Shown here: positions 25,496 through 34,533 of the stretch, in pieces
How positions within the stretch are numbered: position 1 is the first letter of the stretch
Layout of the letters: every line of letters starts with the position of its first letter
Source of the DNA: an uncultured Erysipelotrichaceae bacterium
Lineage (GTDB): Bacteria; Bacillota_I; Bacilli_A; RF39; UBA660
Direction of reading: 5' to 3'
NCBI GenBank assembly: GCA_902798815.1
Contig: CADBYH010000006.1
Location: forward strand, 1-58,818
Length of the DNA: 58,818 nt
Translations under genes and position numbers: made by a program
Notes under the pieces: generated by a model
Database searches by the model: none
The model's input: the letters and a program-made list of their open reading frames with translations, nothing else
What the model was told of the DNA's origin: nothing

Positions 25496-25521
25496 AAAAA
25501 CTTGCTTTTGCAAGTTTTTTT
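25496..25521 (+). terminator. Rho-independent terminator
   Basis: Stem AAAAACTTGC/GCAAGTTTTT, TTTT loop, T run. Confidence 0.8.
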
Positions 25522-25581
25522 ATTGATTAGTATGTATAAAAGTGATAAATTACAATTAATAAATTTAATTTTGGAGGAAAA

Positions 25582-25959
25582 ATGAAAATATTTAAATGTA
25601 AAAAATGTGGAAAAATAATTATAGTTGCCAAAGATACTACTAGTAATACAACTTGTTGTGGAGAAGAAATGGTAGAATTAATTGCTAATACAGTTGATGC
25701 AGCAGTTGAGAAGCATGTACCTGTTGTAGATATTGAAGAATCTTCTATAGTTGTTACTTGTGGAGAAGTTATTCATCCTATGGAAGAAAAACATTATATT
25801 GAATTTATGATTATGGAAACAAGTAATGGATTTTCAGTTAATTATTTGAAACCTGGTGATGATCCGATATCAAAATTTCATCTTGAAGATGGTGAAGAAT
25901 TAAAGACTGTTTATGCATATTGTAATTTGCATGGGTTATGGTCAAATAATATAAAATAG
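25582..25959 (+). CDS. dfx: Desulfoferrodoxin / superoxide reductase
   Basis: 125 residues. Reduces superoxide to hydrogen peroxide. The desulforedoxin-like N-terminal iron site has all four cysteines (C6, C9, C25, C26), and the catalytic Fe centre ligands are visible as His45, His65, His71, Cys114 and His117, with the active-site pair E43-K44 before His45. It is therefore the two-iron class. It marks an anaerobic or microaerophilic lifestyle. Monocistronic with a TTGGAGG ribosome site. Confidence 0.93.
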   Translation: MKIFKCKKCGKIIIVAKDTTSNTTCCGEEMVELIANTVDAAVEKHVPVVDIEESSIVVTCGEVIHPMEEKHYIEFMIMETSNGFSVNYLKPGDDPISKFHLEDGEELKTVYAYCNLHGLWSNNIK

Positions 25960-26022
25960 TATTGAATAAAAAAATAAGCAGTGATATTATTTATTTAGTA
26001 TTATGAATAAAAGGAGTTAAAA

Positions 26023-26799
26023 ATGGAAAAAAAGGCTAATTTAATATGTGAATATTGTAATGTTCATATCAAAGAGACTGATGTTAAGTGTCCAAATTGT
26101 GGAGCTAATTGTACAAAGGTTATTAATGAATATAAAAAGCAAAATCAAGAAAAGATTGATGAAGAAACAAAGAAACAAAAAGAAGCTGCTACAAAAGTTG
26201 CAAAAGCAGTGGGAGTAGGTTTTACAGTTCATTATGTTTTATTTGGAGTTATTTTTATTGCAGCTCTTGGAATAATAATAACAACTGCTGTTAGAATGTC
26301 TAAAAGATCAGATAATTTCTTCAAAACAGGAGAATTTGGTACTACAAATAAAAAAGAAGAAAAGAATGTAACTGTAGGAATTAATAAAGAAGCAAAAACA
26401 AGTGAGTATAATGCTATTTTAAATAGTTATGAATTATATGAATATAAATCAGATAATTTCCCTGAATCATATAATACTCCATCAGGATATCAAAAGATTG
26501 CATTTAATTTTACATTAACAAATAATACTGATGATGAATTAGATACATATTTTGATATTGAAATATCTTTAACAGCAGATGATTATAAAGTTGAATCTTC
26601 TGAGTTAGAGAAATGCATGTTTTGTTATACAGCAGCAGGAAAAGATAAATATGATACAATAAAAAATACAGAAATTCCTGCTAAGGAGAAATTAACTGGT
26701 TATGTTGGGTTCTTAGTTCCAAAAGATAAAAAAGAATTGAGATTCAAAGTAGGTAAAAAAGTTACAGTAACTATGGATAATCCTGCATATCAAGGATAA
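26023..26799 (+). CDS. Zinc-ribbon membrane protein with DUF4352-like domain
   Basis: 258 residues. Ribbon CEYCNVH and CPNCGAN at the N-terminus, a charged coiled helix (NEYKKQNQEKIDEETKKQKE), a transmembrane helix at about 65-87, then an extracellular immunoglobulin-like domain with YQKIAFNFTLTNNTDDELD, as in DUF4352 proteins. The third ribbon-TM-ectodomain protein in this region. Role unknown; such proteins are thought to act at the envelope. Start has AAAAGGAG. Confidence 0.75.
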   Translation: MEKKANLICEYCNVHIKETDVKCPNCGANCTKVINEYKKQNQEKIDEETKKQKEAATKVAKAVGVGFTVHYVLFGVIFIAALGIIITTAVRMSKRSDNFFKTGEFGTTNKKEEKNVTVGINKEAKTSEYNAILNSYELYEYKSDNFPESYNTPSGYQKIAFNFTLTNNTDDELDTYFDIEISLTADDYKVESSELEKCMFCYTAAGKDKYDTIKNTEIPAKEKLTGYVGFLVPKDKKELRFKVGKKVTVTMDNPAYQG

Positions 26800-26804
26800 T
26801 TATT

Positions 26805-26830
26805 AAAGAAGATTTTACATCTTCTTTTTT
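26805..26830 (+). terminator. Rho-independent terminator
   Basis: Stem AAAGAAGAT/ATCTTCTTT, TTTAC loop, T run. Confidence 0.75.
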
Positions 26831-26841
26831 ATTAAATAAAA

Positions 26842-26884
26842 TTAGCACTTGACTATTGACAGTGCTAATTTTTAGTGGTATAAC
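26842..26884 (+). promoter_or_regulatory. CIRCE operator (HrcA) and overlapping promoter
   Basis: TTAGCACTT-N9-CAGTGCTAA at 26842-26868 matches CIRCE with one changed position in each arm. The -35 TTGACA (26856-26861) lies inside it, and TATAAC (26879-26884) follows at 17 bp. HrcA bound here would block RNA polymerase; heat inactivates HrcA. Controls the Hsp20 gene. Confidence 0.88.
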
Positions 26885-26889
26885 ATAAT

Positions 26890-26967
26890 TGTAAGGAAAA
26901 GAGATATCCTTACAGGTATTATCAATTATACTTATGTGCAAACTATAAATAGTCTACACATTTATAG
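26890..26967 (+). promoter_or_regulatory. Structured 5' leader of hsp20
   Basis: The transcript should start near 26891 and so begin with the hairpin TGTAAGG/CCTTACA (26890-26914). A second hairpin, CTATAAAT/ATTTATAG (26943-26967), ends at the base before the AAAGGAAG ribosome site. The latter could influence ribosome access; whether it acts as a thermosensor is not known. Confidence 0.4.
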
Positions 26968-26984
26968 AAAGGAAGATGATGTAT

Positions 26985-27407
26985 ATGATGTTAGTACCTA
27001 GAAGAGACTTTGATTTATTTGATAATTTCCTTAATGATCCATTTTTTAAAGAAAGTGAGAGACTTTCTCATCCTCTTATGAAAACTGATATTAAAGAAAC
27101 AGAAGATAGTTATATTATTGATGTTGATTTACCAGGATTTGATAAAAAAGATATTCAAATTGATGTTGAAAATGGATATTTGAATATTAATGCTAAAAGA
27201 GATGATTCTAAAGATGAAGAGGATAATGGTAAATTCATTAGAAGAGAAAGATATTATGGAGAATGTTCTAGAAGTTTCTATATTGGTGATGATGTTCATG
27301 AGGATGAAATTAAAGCTACATTTAAGAATGGAATCTTAGGATTAGAAATTCCAAAAGTTAAAGAAATTGAAAATAAAGAAGAAAAAAAGTATATTGAAAT
27401 TTTGTAG
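26985..27407 (+). CDS. hsp20: Small heat shock protein Hsp20
   Basis: 140 residues. ATP-independent chaperone that holds unfolding proteins. The alpha-crystallin domain runs from about 35 to 125 with DIKETEDSYIIDVDLPGFDKKDI, the A-x-x-x-G-x-L equivalent FKNGILGLEIPK and a C-terminal tail. Four ATG codons lie close together (26976, 26979, 26985, 26988). 26985 gives the best distance from AAAGGAAG at 26968-26975. Regulated by the CIRCE site upstream; monocistronic with its own terminator. Confidence 0.92.
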   Translation: MMLVPRRDFDLFDNFLNDPFFKESERLSHPLMKTDIKETEDSYIIDVDLPGFDKKDIQIDVENGYLNINAKRDDSKDEEDNGKFIRRERYYGECSRSFYIGDDVHEDEIKATFKNGILGLEIPKVKEIENKEEKKYIEIL

Positions 27408-27410
27408 TGT

Positions 27411-27438
27411 AAAGAGTGGAAAAATCCACTCTTTTTTT
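27411..27438 (+). terminator. Rho-independent terminator
   Basis: Stem AAAGAGTGGA/TCCACTCTTT, AAAA loop, T run. Confidence 0.8.
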
Positions 27439-27491
27439 GTTGCATTGAAAAGATATTATATTTATAATGTAAATATAATAGGAGGAAAGTT

Positions 27492-28295
27492 ATGAGTGAG
27501 AATAAAGAAAAGAAGGTAAAAGAAGAAAAGAAAAAAGGGCATTTATTACTTGTAGTTTGTTTAATTGCATTGATGGTATTATGTGGAGGTTTAGGTTATT
27601 TTTTAGGAACAAGTGATTTAATAACATTTAAGCATGAAAGTTTAGAACAAGGTACTTCTGTTGTTTCTAATGATAAAGAGACTGATAATCTAAAAGATGT
27701 TGAAGTTGATGAATTTATGGGTGTTTTACTAGACAAAATTACTACTGCTGACGTATGTAATTTATCAAAATATAATACTTTTTATAAAAAAGAAAAGGTA
27801 ACTACTAATGATTTATCAAAAGGTGTTGTTCAATTAATCATGATTCATAATTTAAGAAAAAAAGGATTTACTTTTGATGAACATAGTATATTTACATCTG
27901 ATGATGTTCAAGGTGTTATAAAGAATGTTTTCGGTAAAAATTATAATTATGTAGATGAATCTATTGATGGATATTGTCCTACAATAACTTATAATTCTCA
28001 AAATAAGCAGTATGTAGTTGGAATTCATGCATGTGGTGGTTCTTGTGGACCTCATACAGTTGATAAGATTTTATCTGCAAAAAGAAATAGTAATACAGTT
28101 GAGTTAACTGTAGGAGTTATTTTTGGTCCTAGGGATGGAGATACAAAAATGTATTCTGATTATGATAGAACTAATGTAATAGTAGAAGATGGTAATATTT
28201 CTGATGCTGATTACAAAAAAGGTGCTAAATATAAAGTTATTTTCAAAATTGAAGATGGAAATTATATCTTTGTATCAAGTGAACCAATTAAATAA
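27492..28295 (+). CDS. Hypothetical membrane-anchored protein
   Basis: 267 residues, not recognised. A Lys/Glu-rich cytoplasmic start, one transmembrane helix at about 18-40 (LLLVVCLIALMVLCGGLGYF) and an extracellular domain with a Cys-rich centre (DGYCPTITYN, GIHACGGSCGPHTV). The topology resembles several other anchored proteins in the window. It has a strong AGGAGG site and its own terminator. Confidence 0.65.
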   Translation: MSENKEKKVKEEKKKGHLLLVVCLIALMVLCGGLGYFLGTSDLITFKHESLEQGTSVVSNDKETDNLKDVEVDEFMGVLLDKITTADVCNLSKYNTFYKKEKVTTNDLSKGVVQLIMIHNLRKKGFTFDEHSIFTSDDVQGVIKNVFGKNYNYVDESIDGYCPTITYNSQNKQYVVGIHACGGSCGPHTVDKILSAKRNSNTVELTVGVIFGPRDGDTKMYSDYDRTNVIVEDGNISDADYKKGAKYKVIFKIEDGNYIFVSSEPIK

Positions 28296-28304
28296 TAATT
28301 AGAG

Positions 28305-28326
28305 GAATGGTTTTACCATTCTTTTT
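28305..28326 (+). terminator. Rho-independent terminator
   Basis: Stem GAATGG/CCATTC followed by TTTTT. Short stem. It overlaps the -35 region of the next promoter. Confidence 0.6.
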
Positions 28327-28340
28327 ATTTATGTTATAAT
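28312..28340 (+). promoter_or_regulatory. Promoter of the rluD-like operon
   Basis: TTTACC (weak -35) and TATAAT at 17-bp spacing. Confidence 0.45.
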
Positions 28341-28366
28341 AGCGATGAAAAAAGGAGGGGATAGTA

Positions 28367-29254
28367 ATGATTATTGTTGATGATAATGAAGGTTTAAGAA
28401 TAGATAGTTATTTATCAGAAAAGTTAGAATTATCTCGTAGTAAAGTACAAAAGTTAATAAGGGAAGATAAAGTAAAAGTAAATGGAAGAGTTGTGAGTAA
28501 CTCTTATCAAGTTAAACTTGATGATGAAATTATTGTTGATGATAATTTAGATTATTCAATTAACGTAGAAGCTGAAGATATTCCTTTAAATATTGTTTAT
28601 GAAGATGATGATTTAATAATTATCAATAAAGAAAGTGGTATGGTTGTACATCCTGCTCCAGGACATTATACTGGTACTCTGGTTAATGCTTTGCTTTATA
28701 AACACAAAAATCTTGCTGGTGATAAATTTAGACCAGGTATTGTTCATAGACTTGATAAAGATACAAGTGGATTAATGATAGTTGCTAAGAATGAGGAGAT
28801 GCTTGAAAAAATATCATTGATGATTTCTAATAAGGAAGTAGAAAGAAAATATCTTGCTATAGTTGATGGATTAATTAAACATGATACTGGAGAAGTTGAT
28901 GCTCCTATAGGAAGAGATAGAAATAATAGACAAAAGATGGCGGTTACTGATGTTAATGGAAAGAATGCAATTACGCATTTTAAGGTACTAGAAAGATTTA
29001 AAAATAATACATATATAGAATGTATACTAGATACTGGAAGAACTCATCAAATAAGAGTACATTTAGCATATATTGGATATCCTGTTAATAATGATCCATT
29101 ATATGGAAAAGGTAAATGTACTGAATTTGGACAAATGTTACATTCGTACAGTATTAAATTTAAACATCCAAGAACTGGAAAAGAAATAAAGTATGAGGTA
29201 GAACCTCCTAAAGAATTTAAGGATAAGTTAGAATTGTTAAGGGGTGAAGAATAA
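28367..29254 (+). CDS. rluD: RluA/RluD-family 23S rRNA pseudouridine synthase
   Basis: 295 residues. An N-terminal S4 RNA-binding domain (LRIDSYLSEKLELSRSKVQKLIREDKVKVNG in part) is followed by the synthase domain with the catalytic motif VHRLDKDTSGLMIVAK and the later GRTHQIRVHL. Isomerises uridines in large-subunit rRNA. Length is normal for YlyB/RluD. The stop overlaps the start of the ASCH gene, so the three genes to 30026 form an operon. Confidence 0.92.
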   Translation: MIIVDDNEGLRIDSYLSEKLELSRSKVQKLIREDKVKVNGRVVSNSYQVKLDDEIIVDDNLDYSINVEAEDIPLNIVYEDDDLIIINKESGMVVHPAPGHYTGTLVNALLYKHKNLAGDKFRPGIVHRLDKDTSGLMIVAKNEEMLEKISLMISNKEVERKYLAIVDGLIKHDTGEVDAPIGRDRNNRQKMAVTDVNGKNAITHFKVLERFKNNTYIECILDTGRTHQIRVHLAYIGYPVNNDPLYGKGKCTEFGQMLHSYSIKFKHPRTGKEIKYEVEPPKEFKDKLELLRGEE

Positions 29255-29598
29255 TGGAAATGAAAGTTCATTTACATAAAGAAGTTTTTGATATCGTTAG
29301 GGAAGGGATTAAAGACGTTGAAGTAAGACTTAATGATGAGAAAAGAAGACAGCTAAAAGTTGGAGATAAATTAATATTTATTAGTAGGGGTAATTATACT
29401 GATCAGATTACTGCAATTGTCAAAAAATTAGTTTATTTTAAAGATTTTGTTGAGGTTACTAAATCTTATGAAATGAAAAGAATATATTTAGAAGATACTT
29501 CATTAGATGAATATTTAGAGTTAATGAATAAATTTTATAGTATGGAAGAACAAGAAAAATATGGGGTTGTGGCAATAGAATTTGAAAAGGAGAAATAA
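29254..29598 (+). CDS. ASCH domain protein
   Basis: 114 residues. Small beta-barrel of the PUA-like ASCH fold: HKEVFDIVREGIKDVEVRLNDEKRR, LKVGDKLIFISRG, VKKLVYFKDF and a late YGVVAIEFE. ASCH proteins are thought to bind RNA or modified nucleosides; some are amidohydrolases. Overlaps the preceding gene by one base and the following NUDIX gene by one base. Confidence 0.82.
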   Translation: MEMKVHLHKEVFDIVREGIKDVEVRLNDEKRRQLKVGDKLIFISRGNYTDQITAIVKKLVYFKDFVEVTKSYEMKRIYLEDTSLDEYLELMNKFYSMEEQEKYGVVAIEFEKEK

Positions 29599-30026
29599 TG
29601 GAAGTAGTAAAAAAGACTAGAGTAGGTTGTTATGGTTTAATTATTAAAGATGGGAAAATTGCTTTAATAAAAAAGGCACGAGGTGGATATAAAGGTTTGC
29701 TGGATTTACCTGGTGGTGGAATAGAATATGGAGAAACTCCAGAAGAGACTCTTGTTAGAGAACTAATGGAAGAAGCTGGAGTAAATGTTATAGATTATAA
29801 ACTACTAACAGTTACATCTACAAGAATAAAATGGCATGATGAGAATTTTAATGAAGACCTACATCAAATAGGAATATTATATAAAGTAGAATTGAAAGAT
29901 TATAAATTAAAAGAAGATGGTGATGGGTTAGATTCTGATGGATGTAGTTACTATGATATAAATAAACTAAGTAAAGATGAGATAACTCCATTTACTAGAG
30001 ATGGATTGGAATTTTTGGGTTATTAA
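29598..30026 (+). CDS. NUDIX hydrolase
   Basis: 142 residues. Complete Nudix box GGGIEYGETPEETLVRELMEEAGV (key residues G, E7, REL-x-EE-x-G), preceded by the usual RVGCYGLIIKDGKIALIKK strand. Cleaves a nucleoside diphosphate derivative; substrate unknown. Third gene of the rluD-ASCH-NUDIX operon, with an AAAAGGAG site inside the ASCH gene. Confidence 0.87.
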   Translation: MEVVKKTRVGCYGLIIKDGKIALIKKARGGYKGLLDLPGGGIEYGETPEETLVRELMEEAGVNVIDYKLLTVTSTRIKWHDENFNEDLHQIGILYKVELKDYKLKEDGDGLDSDGCSYYDINKLSKDEITPFTRDGLEFLGY

Positions 30027-30036
30027 ATAAGTAAAT

Positions 30037-30066
30037 AAATGTCAAATTTATTGACATTTTTTTGAT
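30037..30066 (+). terminator. Rho-independent terminator
   Basis: Stem AAATGTCAA/TTGACATTT, ATTTA loop, T run. Confidence 0.8.
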
Positions 30067-30117
30067 TTTTTTTGTATGATAAGTGTATAGTATTATCTAT
30101 GATATGGGGGAATTAAT

Positions 30118-31986
30118 ATGACTAAAGAGGAATTGATTGAATTAAAAAGAAAACTATCAATATTAAGCAAAGAAGAAAATAAGAAAAGAGATTTATATTT
30201 AAAAAAGATAGCACTTGGTGAAGTAGAAGGACCTGTGACTGGTTATCCAACTATAGATAAACCTTGGTTAAAATATATCGATGTTGAAAAAGTATATGAA
30301 AAAAAGAATGATTATACAGTATATGAGGAAATATATAACAAGAGTAAGGATTTTCCTAACAGAGTTGCTTTGGAATTTTTTGGAAGAGTAATAACATATA
30401 AAGAATTGTTTGAAAATATCAACAAATGTGCAAATACATTGTTAGATAATGGTGTTAAAGAAGGGGATTTTGTAACAATATGTTCTGCAGGTACACCAGA
30501 GATGGTTTATCTGTTTTATGCGTTATCAAAAATTGGTGCTATTGCAAATTTTGTTCCTCCTTATTTTGACAAAAAAAACATGGTAGATAGAATAAAGGAT
30601 TGTAATAGTAAGCATATGTTTGTGATGGATACTTTTTACGATAGTGTAAAAGATTCGAGTGATGAATCTGGAATAGAGAATGTTGTAATAATGCCATTAT
30701 TAAATTCTTCTTTACTTAGATTCATAAAAAAAACTCCAAAAGTTAAAAATCCTAATGTAAAATACTGGAATAAATTCATTGGTAAGGATAAAACAGATAG
30801 ATTTACATATAAGTACAAACCTAATAAGCCATTAGCTTTAATATATTCATCTGGTAGCACTGGTGATTCAAAGGCCATTTTGTTAAGTAATGAGAGCTTT
30901 CAAAACTCAATTCATTCTTATGATGCGTGTGCGATAAGTATGGATTATAGACAAAAATTTTATCAAATTATACCACCTTGGTTTTCTACTGGATTAAGTA
31001 CTTCAATACATCTACCTTTGTCAAAAGGCGCAACAGTTTTTATGGATCCTAGAATTGATAAGAAAACGTTTGTTAATAATATTGTCAAAAGACATATTAA
31101 TGCAACTGTTGCAACAGCAACAATGTATGATGGCTTCGTTGAAAATCCACCAGGAAAAAGAGCAGATTTATCAGGGTTTACAAATGCCTTTGAGGGTGGA
31201 GAACCATTTAAAGAAGCAAGAAAAAGGAAAATTGAGAAGGTTTTAGAAAATCATGGCTGTAGAGAAAGTATCAAAATTGGTTATGGTCAGTGTGAAAGTG
31301 GTTCTGGTATAACAACTCAGACAGATGATTTTTATTGTTCTGATGAATCTATTGGAATACCTATTCCTGGTGTAACAGTGGGAATATTTGATTCTAATTT
31401 TAATGAATTACCATATAATGAAAAAGGACAAATTTTAGCACTCACAAAATGTGCTATGATAGAATATTATAAAAATCCAAAAGCAACTTCGGAGTATTTT
31501 CATACGGATGAATTTGGACAAAGGTGGAGTTGTACTGGTGATTTGGGAAGCATTGATGAAGATGGTATGGTATATATTTATGGTCGTCAATCTGATTTTT
31601 CTACTATAAATGGTAAAAAAATATACAATTTTGATGTTGAAAAGACTATTATAGATGATGAGGATATTAATAATTGTGCTGTTGTTTCTCAATCATTTGG
31701 TGAAGAAGAAGAAAATTTGGCTGTTCATCTAGTTTTATCTAAGGATTTTTTACAAAAAAGTATAGATAATCCACAAATGATTGAAGATAAATTTATAGGT
31801 ATACAAAATAAATTGTATGAAAAATTTGGTGAGATTGAATACGTTCCTAAATATTTTAAAGTTAGGGATTCAATACCAACTGCAAAATCTAGTAAGAGGG
31901 ATAATAAAGCTTTGAAAATGGATATTGATAATTTTACATATGTAGAATTTGATGATAATAAAAAAATTTTTAAAAAGAATAAATAA
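30118..31986 (+). CDS. AMP-forming acyl/aryl ligase (AMP-binding superfamily)
   Basis: 622 residues. Activates a carboxylic acid as acyl-adenylate, probably followed by transfer to CoA or another carrier. The ATP-binding loop is ALIYSSGSTGDSKAILLS; the A5-like motif is GYGQCESGSGITT; and TGDLGSIDEDGMVYIYGRQSD is the hinge region. The usual hinge/C-domain lysine may be in SSKRDNKAL. An N-terminal extension of about 60 residues precedes the core. The substrate cannot be told; no carrier protein gene lies nearby. Has its own terminator before and after. Confidence 0.85.
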   Translation: MTKEELIELKRKLSILSKEENKKRDLYLKKIALGEVEGPVTGYPTIDKPWLKYIDVEKVYEKKNDYTVYEEIYNKSKDFPNRVALEFFGRVITYKELFENINKCANTLLDNGVKEGDFVTICSAGTPEMVYLFYALSKIGAIANFVPPYFDKKNMVDRIKDCNSKHMFVMDTFYDSVKDSSDESGIENVVIMPLLNSSLLRFIKKTPKVKNPNVKYWNKFIGKDKTDRFTYKYKPNKPLALIYSSGSTGDSKAILLSNESFQNSIHSYDACAISMDYRQKFYQIIPPWFSTGLSTSIHLPLSKGATVFMDPRIDKKTFVNNIVKRHINATVATATMYDGFVENPPGKRADLSGFTNAFEGGEPFKEARKRKIEKVLENHGCRESIKIGYGQCESGSGITTQTDDFYCSDESIGIPIPGVTVGIFDSNFNELPYNEKGQILALTKCAMIEYYKNPKATSEYFHTDEFGQRWSCTGDLGSIDEDGMVYIYGRQSDFSTINGKKIYNFDVEKTIIDDEDINNCAVVSQSFGEEEENLAVHLVLSKDFLQKSIDNPQMIEDKFIGIQNKLYEKFGEIEYVPKYFKVRDSIPTAKSSKRDNKALKMDIDNFTYVEFDDNKKIFKKNK

Positions 31987-32018
31987 AGAGTGTTTATATT
32001 CTTTATTTATTCTTTTTT
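31975..32018 (+). terminator. Rho-independent terminator
   Basis: 15-bp perfect stem (AAGAATAAATAAAGA against TCTTTATTTATTCTT) followed by T run. The stop codon of the ligase lies inside the stem. Confidence 0.8.
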
Positions 32019-32023
32019 TGTGG

Positions 32024-32029
32024 TATAAT
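32024..32029 (+). promoter_or_regulatory. -10 box of the hybrid kinase gene
   Basis: TATAAT preceded by TGTGG, 24 bp before the start codon. No clear -35 box. Confidence 0.45.
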
Positions 32030-32052
32030 GTTGTAAGATAAGGTGATGTATA

Positions 32053-34503
32053 ATGGTTATAAGTAATATTACAATTTCAGTTATTTTTTGTATGATTATT
32101 TCATTAATTTTGATGATAATATATTTTTCGAAAGAAAGAGTTAAAAATGAGGAAAACAAATATTATAAGATAATGCTTTTTACTAATTTTACTAGCTTAA
32201 TATTACATTTAGCTTGTGAGAATGTTGCAAAAAATTATGAAGTATTACCTTATATACTTGGAGTTGGTGTATTAAAACTTCATTTAGTAGTTTTTTTGCT
32301 TTTTGCTAATTTATTATTGATATACATGATAATAATTTCAAAGAGCGAGTCATTTAATATAGTTAAACTAATAATAATTTCTTTTATTTTAGAAACATTA
32401 ATGATTTTTATTCTAAATATAAAGTGTTTTTCAGATATTCCAAATAACATTTTTTATTCTTATGGTAACTCTGTAATATTTACATATATTATAACAGTAG
32501 TGATATCTGTAATAATATTTGTTCTAATTATTCTTAATTACAAGAAAAATAATATAAAGAAGATTATACCATTAATTATTTATATATTTTTTGGAGTAAT
32601 ATCAGCTCTTATTCAGATTGAACATAGAGATATAGTTATTTCTTCTTGTGTGGAGACTGTTTTATGTTTAATAATGTACTTTACAATTGAAAATCCTGAT
32701 TTAAAAATGATAGAACAATTGGAACTTGCTAAGAACCAAGCAGATAGAGCTAATAATGCAAAGACTGAGTTTTTATCTAGTATGTCTCATGAGATTAGAA
32801 CTCCTTTGAATGCAATATCTGGTTTTAGTGATTGTATTTTAGATGCTAAAACTCTAGATGAAGCTAAAGAAAATGCTAAGGATATAGTAGACGCAAGTGA
32901 TACTTTGCTTGATATTGTTAATGGTATTCTTGATATTTCTAAGATTGAAGCTGGTAAACTTGAAATTGTTAATACTGCTTATAATGCACCTTCTACTTTT
33001 AAGGAACTTGCTAAACTAATTACTCCTAAGATGAAGGAAAAGGGACTTGATTTTACTTATTATATTGCACCAGATTTACCTAATTCATTGATGGGAGATT
33101 CAGCTAATTTAAAGAAAATTGTTACTAATATTCTAAGTAATGCTTGCAAGTATACAAAAACTGGTTTTGTTAGATATGAAGTTAATTGTGTTAATATGAA
33201 TGATTACACTAGACTTATTATATCTGTTGAAGATTCTGGTCAGGGTATTAAGAAGGAAAATATCAATAAGTTATTTACTAGATTTCAAAGACTTGAAGAA
33301 GATAAGAATACTACTATAGAAGGAACTGGACTTGGTCTTGCAATTACTAAACAACTTACTGAAATGATGGGTGGTAAAGTTATTGTTCATTCTGTATATG
33401 GAACTGGTTCTAAATTTACTGTAGTTCTTAATCAGAAAATTGATAATGAAAATAATGTATCAGAGCATAAATATAAAACTACTCTTGATTTACATGATGT
33501 AAGAATTTTAGTTGTAGATGATAATGTTTTGAATATAAAAGTTGCTAAAAAGCTACTTGAAATGTTTAATGCTAATAATATTACAACATGTTCAAGTGGA
33601 TTTGAATGTATTAAAAAAATTAAGGAAAGTTTAGATTATGATATTATTTTACTTGATGATATGATGCCTAAGAAAAGTGGAGTTGAAACTTTAAAAGAAC
33701 TTAAAGAGATTAATGGTTTTAAGATTCCAACAATTGCTTTAACGGCAAATGCAATTACTGGTATGAAAGAAAAATATTTATCAGAAGGGTTTGATAATTA
33801 TTTGGCTAAACCGATTGAAAAAGAAGAGTTAATAAGAGTAATAAATGAGACATTAGGAAGAGTGGTTACTGAACAAATGCCTATTGTTGAAGATGAAGAA
33901 GTTACTAGTGAAGAAATTAATGATGAGTCAAAAGAAAATGAGATTATTCCAGTTGAAGATGATATAGAGAATGAGTTAGGTGAAAAATTGGATTTATCTT
34001 TTGAAGTTGATGAAGATAACTTATTAAAAGAATCTTCAGTACATGTTGATCATTTTGAAGATGAAGATGTTTTAAATGAAGTTAATTCGATAAGTACTAT
34101 TCCTCTTGTTGGGTCTGATGTATCAACTGATGTAATTGAGAAGGTTGATGTTAATTATTTAAAAGATAATGGTGTTGATATTGATTTTGCTTTAGATTTA
34201 CTTGGTGATATGGATATGTATAATTCAACTGTTCATGATTTTGTTGATGAGGTTGATGATAAATGGAAAAGAATTGTTGAATATAAAAATTCTTCTGATA
34301 TGGAAAATTATGCAATTGAGGTTCATTCTTTGAAGAGTGATGCCAAATATTTGGGATTAATGAAATTAGCTGAAGTTGCTTATAAGCATGAATTAAAGAG
34401 TAAAGAAAAAGATATAGATTTTGTTAATAATCATTTTTCTGAACTTGAAGAAGAATATGATAAGAGTATTGATATTATAAAAAAATATGCAAAAGATAAT
34501 TAA
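32053..34503 (+). CDS. Hybrid sensor histidine kinase with receiver and HPt domains
   Basis: 816 residues. About seven transmembrane helices fill residues 1-215, then a helix linker, HisKA with phospho-acceptor His246 (SSMSHEIRTPLN), HATPase_c (SNACKYTK, EDSGQGI, GTGLGLAI), a receiver with Asp535 (ILLDDMMPKKSG) and Lys in YLAKPIEKEE, a long acidic linker and a C-terminal HPt with His758 (VHSLKSDAKYLG). This is a full four-step phosphorelay in one chain; the final response regulator must lie elsewhere. The membrane part has no known sensor domain. Monocistronic. Confidence 0.92.
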   Translation: MVISNITISVIFCMIISLILMIIYFSKERVKNEENKYYKIMLFTNFTSLILHLACENVAKNYEVLPYILGVGVLKLHLVVFLLFANLLLIYMIIISKSESFNIVKLIIISFILETLMIFILNIKCFSDIPNNIFYSYGNSVIFTYIITVVISVIIFVLIILNYKKNNIKKIIPLIIYIFFGVISALIQIEHRDIVISSCVETVLCLIMYFTIENPDLKMIEQLELAKNQADRANNAKTEFLSSMSHEIRTPLNAISGFSDCILDAKTLDEAKENAKDIVDASDTLLDIVNGILDISKIEAGKLEIVNTAYNAPSTFKELAKLITPKMKEKGLDFTYYIAPDLPNSLMGDSANLKKIVTNILSNACKYTKTGFVRYEVNCVNMNDYTRLIISVEDSGQGIKKENINKLFTRFQRLEEDKNTTIEGTGLGLAITKQLTEMMGGKVIVHSVYGTGSKFTVVLNQKIDNENNVSEHKYKTTLDLHDVRILVVDDNVLNIKVAKKLLEMFNANNITTCSSGFECIKKIKESLDYDIILLDDMMPKKSGVETLKELKEINGFKIPTIALTANAITGMKEKYLSEGFDNYLAKPIEKEELIRVINETLGRVVTEQMPIVEDEEVTSEEINDESKENEIIPVEDDIENELGEKLDLSFEVDEDNLLKESSVHVDHFEDEDVLNEVNSISTIPLVGSDVSTDVIEKVDVNYLKDNGVDIDFALDLLGDMDMYNSTVHDFVDEVDDKWKRIVEYKNSSDMENYAIEVHSLKSDAKYLGLMKLAEVAYKHELKSKEKDIDFVNNHFSELEEEYDKSIDIIKKYAKDN

Positions 34504-34533
34504 AAAGATTATTCAATTGAATAATCTTTTTAT
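34502..34533. terminator. Bidirectional terminator
   Basis: Palindromic stem AAAAAGATTATTC/GAATAATCTTTTT with AATT loop between convergent genes. Confidence 0.8.
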
